Source: Ehretia macrophylla
Lineage: Eukaryota; Streptophyta; Magnoliopsida; Boraginales; Ehretiaceae
NCBI GenBank assembly: GCA_037974665.1
Contig: CM075775.1
Span: 33,361,732 to 33,425,731, forward strand
Length of the DNA: 64,000 nucleotides
Reading direction: 5' to 3'
The position numbers were made by a program, and so were the translations under genes. Below, piece by piece: positions 55,598 to 64,000 of the stretch. Position 1 is the first letter of the stretch; each line of letters opens with the position of its first letter. The notes beneath the pieces are model-generated. The model worked only from the letters and a program-made list of their open reading frames with translations, did not search any database and was not told the DNA's origin.

Positions 55598-58455
55598 AAA
55601 AGAAAAAAAAATGCAGACGCATAATAAGTGTCACCGATTGTAAATGTTAGGGATAAAAAGCGGATTTAATATTTTTTTAATTATTTGGTGCATTCTAAAT
55701 CAACTACGTACGGATTTGCCTCATGAAATATTGTTATTTTAGCAATATTGCAACCTTGACTTTTATGTGAAATAATATAAATAGGATGTTACATTTTTTT
55801 CAGTAAAAGATGCTTGAGTGATTGTTATAATTTATTACGAAGCTAGGTCCATAACCAGCTATCTAAAATGAATTTGGATTCCCTTAACATATGAATGAGA
55901 TCAAGGATGTTGAAGTAATAATATAATTATAATGAAATAATTTAAATTATTAAGTGTGGGGATAAAATAATTATATCATTACGTACTTTATGCATTAATT
56001 TCTGTCATAAAATTACTTGTAATCCTTTAATTTTGTGTTAATTTAGGCCGAAAAGGATTACGCCAGTTAAAAATACAACAAAAGTATTGAATTAGTATTG
56101 AATCGTGTTCGTGATAATTCAACAAGAACTAGTTAGGAATTTCGATGGAGTAATTCATTCAATAGACAATTGGTGACGTGTTTTACTATGGTACTTTAAT
56201 TTTTTATATTCATGCAATACTACAATACCCTAGATGAGAAAGATTGATGGACTGTAATGTTACTATTAATTAAGTAGTGGTGAAGCCAAGTATTCGGAGT
56301 TAAGTTGGACACTACAGTGACGAAATCAGTAATTAAAGGTTGGGAAACTCATTTATTCATAAATTTTATATATAAATTATATATAAAAAAATATTGACTT
56401 TAAACATAAAAATATATTTTTGATGATAATGGATCACAATATGTTGTAACTACAATATGTTGTAACTAAACTAATACACATTACACCACAAATGAAGTCT
56501 TCAAGTCATGACTCCTCATATAATGCACTTTGTAGCAATTATGAAAATATAAGCACTGTAGCATATATGGAGTCTTCAAAATATTAGTCCCCCTCAATAT
56601 AGTATTGACATTATATACAAAAGAGAAAAAAAAATTATTATTATCAATATTCTAAATAGAAAAAGTCCACTTCATTAGATGTAAATGGAAATTGTTACTC
56701 ATAAATTAATTTTCCTTTTAGAAAGATTATCCATGCCCTATTTAACAAATAACTAATTATAAATCCAATTTAAATGAGATTAAAAGTTACAAGTATAGTA
56801 TGTATAAATTAAAATAATATATACATAAAAAATAATAAGAAAATGAGCTATTGTATAATACGCAATTGAAAACTACCTTAGAGAGCTTCGAAGCCAATCC
56901 GCGTTGTTTAGATTATAGAAATTTGAGTCATTAACTTGGTCACCAAAATTTCAGCTCCATCGGATATAAAATCACTATCTTTATCATATATTTGAAGAAG
57001 ACTGTCCAATTTTTTCCTATATTTTCCTATCCTTTCTATCGTTTTCTCACTCTCTCTTTTCACGCAACAAAAGTATAGAATATATCATTTTCAATGTAAA
57101 AAAAAAAAAGACAAATTAAAATAATTAAAAGAATCAATTGTCAAAAAGTAAAATAAGGCACCTTCATCACTTTTCTACCTCCTTTCACTTTTATTTCCTA
57201 TCACTTTTCATTATTATAACAATAAATATATATATATATATATTTATATATTTTCCCAACTCAGAGAGTGTGCACGAGCACCCCTAAGACATAGCTCTGT
57301 CTGCTGCTGCTATTAAGTGAGCACTGCATCTAAAAACTATTAGACATGGGTTTGTTATATTTAGACTCTATGAAATTTTAAGGACTCTTATTTATGTAGG
57401 CTAAATAATTTTTTTATTTACCATTACATGTGAACGTAATTTTTACAAATGGTCAGTAGTTAGTTTTGAACCCATAACTTTTTTTGTGCTTAGACTCTGA
57501 TACCATATTAAGTGACTACCGCATCTAAAAGCTTAAGTTATTATAGAGGAGATTATTATCTTTATTTATTAATTTATGTCGTCAACAGTCACAAATAAAA
57601 TTATGAAAGCCAAGCTTATGTATATCATAAAGCTAAATATGATAGTAACAAATCATTGTTGAGAAATTGTTCTTGCGGTTAAAGATTCAAGTTCCACGTC
57701 CGTTGCTCTCATGATATATGGACTATCATACGCTATAACACTTCAGATTTTTTCTAACATTCCAATTAGAAAATGAAAAAAATGACGAGAAATGAAGGAA
57801 AAAAAAAACCATTGTAAAAGGTATCTTATTACAACAGTTTTTGCTGTTGTATAAACTAATTTTTTTAATTATTTTTTTACTAATAATTTCTCATGAAAAT
57901 ACTTTTTTCAATGGTTTTAAAATGTTATTTATTGTTTATAAAAATTATTGCAATAGGTCATTTCTAAGAGGACTATATGACACGGCACCATATGCAACAG
58001 TTAAAGTTATTTGAAACTGTTTTTAGCCTCAACATTTTATTAACTAAAAAAGAAAATACATGATCAGAGAGGAATATAAAGTCAAAACTTTCGAATGAGA
58101 ACGAAAAACTTATCTGCCCCATGCGTACACAATAATCCACAAGTGATAACTGAGGGCAACTTTGGGGTTGCTTTCGAGACTGGACTACATGCTTTCAAAG
58201 ACTGGACTGGCCGGCCACCAATTTTGATTATCTCAACGTAAAATCTTATAAGATTTGTTAATGGAAGTGAAATGGCAGGGAGTCAATCATCAGTGATCTT
58301 CTTATGCACATGCTTGACTTCTGAGCATCAAATATCGTCCCTTCTGCTGGAATTCTGATATCATCTAATAAAAGTAAGACTACATAAAGACCAAGATAGA
58401 ATATAAAAATAATAGAGAAAAAGTATTCGTCCATAAACATTAGTATGGACTCCAC
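55598..58455. other. Second 3' flank in unit 4, no gene
   Basis: Aligns with 4030-4590 and then 14060-15900 of unit 1 and equivalents, with the empty LINE site (56056) and empty Copia site (56222). It holds (TA)n at 57223-57242 and a TRIM fragment near 57450-57590. After about 58080 it matches 46165-46219 and 47656-47830 of unit 3. ORFs are short and not conserved. Confidence 0.65.
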
Positions 58456-59030
58456 ATTGACGTGAGAGTATAAACATTAATATAGACTCTACATTGACGG
58501 TGTGATAGCCTGACACGTCTGTCTATTTGATGCAAGAGCTCCTCTAATAATAGTTAGAGTACAAAACAATGGTACCATGAGGGGATATAGGACTTTCTTG
58601 GTCATGACAATCTAATCATCTATGATATTATGCTTCAATTGACAGAGACTATGGCCATGTAATGCCTCTTCGAGCCCACGATGCCAACCCCTTTTTTTGT
58701 TTTTCTTTTTTGTTATGCCACCCGGTTTTTCACATAGCAATGCCTTTCCCTAAACCTCGAATCCACCGATAACCATCTTCCTTCAGCAATCTCAATGTTT
58801 ACCCCCAAGTACAACTGCCACATTCTATACTTTAAACTTTAAGCTCACAAACAAAATAAGTATTATAAATTTAAGTAATAATTGAGTCTCATATTTACTA
58901 ACACAAAACAGTTAACTCAAATTATTACTTTTACTTACAACATCCACTTATAAATCACACACTTTATACTTTTTCAACCAATATGAACATTACAATCACG
59001 CTTCACCCTTGTTAAAGAACTCTGATGCGA
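58456..59030. other. Non-coding sequence, nothing recognised
   Basis: AT-rich with no ORF, RNA gene or repeat that I can name. Confidence 0.5.
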
Positions 59031-59907
59031 TTAGGTTGTGCGTTATAAATAGGTGTAAAACAACCAAGTTTTAATAACCCGCAAGTGCACAGATCTTGTA
59101 GTGTAGTGTACTTTGAGTGCGAAGTAGATTTTCACAGAGAAGCACGTTAGTTAGTTAGTGAAGTAGTGTGAAAGTATTAAAACGTTTAAGTGACGGTTTG
59201 CAAAGAGTTTGGAATAACGTGCGAACATGTAAACTAAATTAAACTGAACTAACTAAGTATTTGTTCGAATACGAGGGAAATGAATCTAGGAGTCAAATAA
59301 ATTATGGTACAACCTATAGTTCATTAAAGCACGAATATATGGCACGAAAGTAAAGCAATCATAATATCAACTACAAGTATAATATTATGAAAGACAAAGC
59401 TGAATTAAAATAAGCCATATATTGCAATTGAATCAAATTATCTAAATCTAAGACCATAGATTAAAATACTGTTATTTAAAATATCATCTCCTAGATAATA
59501 GCTCTACTTAGACATAATATTAAATACAAGTTGTACAAATAAAAGAGTCAAGAAAGGCTCCCTCGATATGATGACTTTTGTATTTCTGATTCTCGAAATT
59601 TGAGCAGAGGTTCGACACAAAATAGTTATTCGGGAGGAATTAATTTCCTCCGAATAAAAACTACTTGAACTGAACTTCTCCCGAATAAAAGCTTTCATAT
59701 TAAAAGCTATTTGGACATAACTTCTCCCGTATTCTATAAATACTACTAAATTAAACTAACTAATTAATTAAAACTAAAATTAAACTAATTAAATTAAACA
59801 TAAATTAAATTAAAAACTATTTCTAATTAATAATTAAACACAATAATTAAAACTAAAAATCATATTTTCTATCCCTCCCTAGGAATTCTATTGGACCCCT
59901 GGCATTT

Positions 59908-60051
59908 GATTGTCGTGGTCCAATGAGGACCATGACAATCATTTTGCCAAAATTTTGGAGGTCCAATACCATTGGACCTCCAAAATCACCATGGTCCATG
60001 ATTGGACCATGGCAAAATGCATTGTCGTGACTCAATGAGTCACGATAATGC
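59908..60051. repeat. Array of four consecutive hairpins
   Basis: Four inverted repeats follow one another: arms 59908-59921/59927-59940 (13 of 14 pairs), 59952-59967/59971-59986 (16 of 16), 59989-59998/60003-60012 (10 of 10), 60019-60032/60038-60051 (13 of 14). Loops are 3-5 bases. The first and last hairpins share the word ATTGTCGTG. Most contain GGTCCAAT-type words. Confidence 0.8.
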
Positions 60052-60058
60052 AAGCTTG

Positions 60059-60262
60059 GGTGGCCATAGGTAGTGGCTGCCTAGCCCATGTGTGGCCATG
60101 TGTGGCCACGTGGGCAGGGCCGACGTGGCCTTTAGAGGCCACGCGGACAGAACTGACATGGCCCTGCATGGCCACACCGCGTGGCCATGCGAGGCCACGC
60201 GGGCAGGGCCTGTGTGGCCATGCGGCCATGTGTGTCGAGGACACGCCGGGGCCCCAGCCCGA
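60059..60262. repeat. GC-rich TGGCCA/CACG repeat block
   Basis: About 200 bp in which GGCCATG, GGCCACG and GCGGCCATG words recur more than ten times in irregular spacing. ORFs on both strands through it are a by-product of the repeat (AWPRG/GHV-like strings). Confidence 0.7.
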
Positions 60263-60779
60263 TTTGATATTCGGGCAAACTTTTGAAATGGGCATTCCTT
60301 GTTAAAATTGGCATCTTGAGCTCGTTTTTGCGCTCAGTTGGACTAAATTCTTTCTCTATGAGCTCCTTTTGCCCCTGGTTCTCTAATCTTCTTCGTTCTT
60401 CAACTCTTTGGCTTGCAATTTGAATCGTTTTGGGTCTGATTTTCACTTTTCGAGATCATCCTATATTGCATCAAAAGTATATAAGTGTTTGCATTTATTC
60501 CAAAATTATGATGCAAATATAGTAGAAATACAATGGTTTGAGTGCCGCAAATACAGTCACATCAAACTCCTCGTCAAGGGTACAAAACTCTATAGCCTAT
60601 AGGTGACTCATACTACATAAAGAAGTGGCTTACAAACACCCAAGCTTAAAATCTTAGGTCGGGGGACAAGACTATTGTTGTACGTTTAAGCAATGACTAC
60701 TTACACTTCAAATTTACTAGCTCAAAATGGTTAACCCAAGTTATTACTTAAATCCACAAAATATAAGTATAAACTGCAC

Positions 60780-62575
60780 ACTTTGTAATTCTATCTCCGA
60801 TGTGAGACATTGTAGTAAGCAGCAGGCTTGAGCATTTTATTTTACCCACCCAAAAAGGAAAAAGAAATACTAAGGTCTATTGAGTTGTGGAGAAGTTAAA
60901 TGCTTATATAAATTTTCTCAAAGAAATCCATAAACACTGAATACACTAACCCACTTAGGGGGCATTTGGATCACGGAATCTTACAAGATTCATGAAAATG
61001 TAAAGTTTAAAATGTGATATTCCCATGTATGGTTCGTGGAATAAAAAAAATATTCATTGGAATATCATAGGAATATTTTGGAGAAAAATAAAAGACACAA
61101 ATCCATATCTTAAAAAACAAGACAAATAAATAAATTAACTTAAGAAATAAAAATAAAGAAAAGTACAAATAAAATAAAATGAAAAATAAAAATAATCTAA
61201 AAATAATAAAAAATAAAAATTATTCATTAACATTTAAAGTTAAAGTAATTTTTTTATAATTGAAATTTATTAAAAATAAAAAATTTAAATGAAATTTTAA
61301 ATATAGAATAATAATTTAAAAAATGAAATAATTTTATTTATAACTTTAATATAAAGTTTTAAAATAAAAAATGTAATAAAATAAAAAATTAAATAAGTAT
61401 AAAAATAAAATAAGAAATATAAAAATAAGAAATAAATGGAAAATTATTGAGAATTTTAAGTTAAATTAATATTTTTAATATAAACCTATATTTAGAATAA
61501 ATTTTCAAATACTAAATTCTAATTTTTATATTTTTAAATTAAACTTTTAAATTTAAAAAAATGTAAAAAATAAGTAAAACAATTTTTTTTTTTATAATTT
61601 CTAAATTTTTTTCAAAAATAATATTTACATTTTAAATTTTTGAGATTTTAAATTTTGAATTAAAATTATAATATTTAAAATTAAAAATAAATTTTATTTT
61701 ACTTGAATAAATACTTTAAACATCTGTTACTCGCGTATTGGAAAATGTATACAAAGTGTGTTGCGACTTGTATATTTTTTATAACATTTTTATATTTTTG
61801 AGTTAGGACATTATTGAAAAATTGTTCAAGATTCCTAGGAATTTGAGTCTAAACCAAACAAAATAATATATCAGTCCTAGGAATGTAACAAAATATTCCT
61901 GAGAACATTTTTAATGTATCAAACACTTTTAATCGCATTCCTAAGAATCACATTCCTAAAAATTTGATTCCCGAGAATAAAAATTATTCCGTGAACCTAA
62001 CTCCCCTTTAGGGCTTCCCATGTGACTAACTTGAAGGGCACCTAGCTCCCCATACAACACAAGAACTCAAATCAAGTAATGATCAAACACAAGAACCAAG
62101 ATTAGGTAACGAGACATGATGGTATCCCCCACTTGATGCATCCAAATCTCCTAAAATTCAATGCATATCATTGAGCTATAACGTGTGCTCACGTCTTCTC
62201 ATTCAGTCTATTCATTTTCATATTCACAAAATGTGCAACGTAATGGAGAACACATAATGTAAGGGGGGGAACCTTGAAAAATGCAATCAACTCACAAGAG
62301 AAAAATATTATCATCACTCAAGGGGTTATAAATAGCCCATCACACTTTACAAAGGAGGAGGCTTCGATGCCAAAGATACACAATCAATTCAAAAAGAATA
62401 TCTTTTATTAGTGACACTTTATTTTCAAACTTTTTTTTCCCAGAACTCCTTAGAACCCGCCCTTCTTTATAGCTACTATCTTGTGCACTGGCTTGACTGT
62501 AAAAGTCCAAAACAGGCATCACAAAGACATCACAATTTAGAGAACACATTCGGTTAGGAGGAAATATAAAGAAAC
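60780..62575 (+). repeat. 5' flank of a further unit (unit 5), split by a MITE
   Basis: 60830-60957 and 62008-62575 together match 1-715 and 48277-48990, starting TGAGCATTTTATTTTACCC and including CCTTAGAACCCGCCCTTC. The match is lost after about 62575, so no gene copy follows within the window. Confidence 0.75.
60958..62007. mobile_element. PIF/Harbinger (Tourist-like) MITE, 1.05 kb
   Basis: Flanked by TTA on both sides (60955-60957, 62008-62010), the usual Harbinger target. The left end GGGGGCATTTGGATCACGGA pairs with the reverse complement of TCCGTGAACCTAACTCCCCT. Units 1 and 4 have the uninterrupted site (TTAGGGCTTCCCA). The interior (61080-61760) is almost pure A/T with no ORF. Confidence 0.75.
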
Positions 62576-63450
62576 AATATAATTAAAAGAATAAAATAAA
62601 TATAAAATATTTCTTTAAAGGTTTCAAAAAATGATATAGTTATTAAAAAATTAATTAAAAATAAAAATAATATTAGCAATTAAATGATACATACTAATTT
62701 CTATGTACGGGCTTTGCATGCTTTAATTCTTTTGGGTCATTTGGTTTGCAGGCTGAATCATTACTAGACTATTGGTTAACGTAGCCCAATGGACTATGCG
62801 TGCATAGAGCTCTATCCTCTATGCTTAGTGGAATGTGGTAGAAAATGTTCAATATGCATCGTAAAGGCAAATTTTAGCAATTAATTGGAGCCCAAAAAAA
62901 TTAATCCTCTACGTTACTTTCTATTTGGCATATCTTTATATTTGTTTATCTCTTACGTGCGAAATTTTATATCATATAAATGAATTCTATTTACATGTGA
63001 CACTTACTATATAAAATTATTCAAGATGCCAATTACATTTGAGCTATTGTATAATAATTATGGTTGTCAACTACATTTGCAGAAGTTTACATAATTGCGT
63101 ATTATACACAAGTAGTGTTTCTTTGCTAAGAAGGGTTGAGTGTGAAGTTAAGAAATGTCTTACTTTCTTTTTAAATCATGGTCGCTTTTAATTACAGGGG
63201 AAGTAATCCACCACTATACTACTCATAAATCTCTTAGGTACCGATTGGTATACTGGAATGGGGTTGAGATCTCTTTTCAATTCTCATGTTTAGTATGAAA
63301 GACTGAACTTGAGAATCTTATTCCCAAAGTAATCCCATTCCCGCATACATGAGAATAGCTATTCCAGAGTAAATACATGGGAATAGCTTATTCCCATGTG
63401 TTTGGGAATGAACTTGACTACCATACCTCCATATAACATAACTTTTATAT
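62576..63450. other. Non-coding sequence with a possible small MITE (63235-63430)
   Basis: Mostly featureless AT-rich DNA. From 63235 the words GGTACCGATTGGTATACTGG and, at the other end, the complement of AACTTGACTACCATACC form a weak inverted repeat enclosing GGGAATAGCT repeats. Too degenerate to classify. Confidence 0.35.
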
Positions 63451-63454
63451 ATAG

Positions 63455-63534
63455 TTGGTTTACAATAATAAATAATAATAACAATAATTATAATTAAAAA
63501 ATATAATAATTATTATTATAAAAATATTAATTGT

Positions 63535-63569
<35 letters not shown>

Positions 63570-63905
63570 TTATTATTATAAAAATAAAAATAAAAACTAA
63601 AACTAATAAAATAATAACAAAAATAATAATATTGATTGAAATAATAATAATAATAATAATACTAATAACAATAATGATAATAAAATAAACATAAATAAAA
63701 TAACAATAACAATAAAAATATTGATTAAAATAATAATAATAATAATAATAATTATTATTACTAGTAGTAGTAGTAGTAATAATAATAATAAAATAATAAT
63801 AATAATAATAATAATTGTTGTTGTTGTTGTTGTTATTATTATTATTATTGTTATTATCATTTATTGTTGTTGTTGTTATTATTATTATCATTTTTATTTA
63901 TTATG
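63455..63905. repeat. Trinucleotide microsatellite (AAT)n with (AGT)n and (TTG)n tracts
   Basis: About 450 bp of AATAAT repeats with short internal tracts of TAG (63762-63777) and TTG (63815-63835). ORFs on both strands through it are artefacts of the repeat. Confidence 0.9.
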
Positions 63906-63920
63906 TTTATGTTGTTTACA

Positions 63921-64000
63921 GGGTAAAATGCATCAATGGTCCCCATTGTTTACTCAAAAGTCAATATAATCCTCATTGTTTCAAAATGCTCAAAAAGGTC
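63921..64000. mobile_element. Left end of a MITE cut by the window edge
   Basis: GGGTAAAATGCATCAATGGTC followed by CCCCATTGTTTACTCAAAAG and similar rungs. This is the same design as the elements at 52743 and 46229. The right end lies outside the window. Confidence 0.5.

Larger units (their letters stand above)
59031..60620. repeat. Unclassified insertion with hairpin array and GC-rich core
   Basis: Absent from the equivalent place in the other units. It starts near a TATA-like GTTATAAATAGG (59044), has repeated words TTCTCCCG and CCGAATAAAA (59620-59735), then A/T-rich spacers, four hairpins (59908-60051), a GC-rich TGGCCA-repeat block (60059-60262) and a pyrimidine-rich tail. No readable protein. 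It could be a non-autonomous LTR or a composite element. Ends are not fixed. Confidence 0.4.

Noticed and set aside
60032-60446. Several overlapping ORFs on both strands
   Set aside because: Caused by the GC-rich TGGCCA repeat, which lacks stop codons.
63460-63969. ORFs of 80-140 codons made of Ile, Asn, Tyr or Leu runs
   Set aside because: Translations of the trinucleotide microsatellite.
1-64000. tRNA, rRNA or other structured RNA genes
   Set aside because: No cloverleaf or conserved RNA box sequences seen on either strand; tRNA-like words are retroelement primer binding sites.

Overview
The window looks like nuclear DNA of a eudicot plant: AT-rich, gene-poor and packed with plant-type transposable elements. 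It carries Ty1/Copia and Tat-lineage Ty3/Gypsy elements, TRIMs, LINE tails and Mutator-, Harbinger- and hAT-like MITEs. The only host gene family I recognise is a UbiA-type 4-hydroxybenzoate polyprenyl/geranyl transferase (COQ2/PPT/PGT family). It is present as an array of intronless copies on the + strand.

Copies lie at 3031-3978 (intact ORF, 315 aa), 21440-22387 (frame open but ATG changed to ATC), 29463-30414 (4-bp insertion, frameshift) and 51475-52422 (intact ORF, 315 aa). A fifth copy survives only as a 3' stub near 55552, and the 5' flank of a further repeat unit runs from about 60780 to 62575 without a gene inside the window. Copies 2, 3 and 4 keep a TATA-like box about 138 bp before the start. 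Copy 1 has lost it through a deletion of about 79 bp, so copy 4 is the only copy with both an intact ORF and an intact core promoter. The proteins lack the long mitochondrial transit peptide of plant ubiquinone PPTs. Intronless structure, an A-rich tract after the stop and the short N-terminus suggest a retrogene. From memory, the shikonin-pathway geranyltransferases of Lithospermum (Boraginaceae) have this kind of origin. Membership of that family is a hypothesis, not something the sequence proves.

Region by region: 1-5200 is unit 1 (5' flank, TRIM array, copy 1, LINE tail). 5203-14055 is a degenerate Copia element present only in unit 1. 14056-17580 is the rest of the unit 1 3' flank. 17581-27590 is unit 2, with a 1.8-kb element in its promoter region (19072-20861). 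27591-48276 is unit 3, interrupted by a 9.8-kb Tat-type Gypsy element (30569-40365, minus strand) and a 1.4-kb foldback element (46229-47646). 48277-58455 is unit 4, with several small insertions and the ghost copy. 58456-64000 holds an unclassified repeat with a hairpin array, the 5' flank of unit 5 split by a Harbinger-like MITE, and a trinucleotide microsatellite.

The most informative features are the differential decay of the prenyltransferase copies, the conflicting relationships of their flanks (upstream groups 1+4 and 2+3, downstream 1+2 and 3+4), and the Gypsy element. That element carries a second, archaeal-type RNase H and an antisense, apparently spliced, TATA-driven extra gene between pol and the 3' LTR. 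Insertion boundaries were set by comparing occupied and empty sites between the duplicated units, which makes them unusually firm for a reading by eye.
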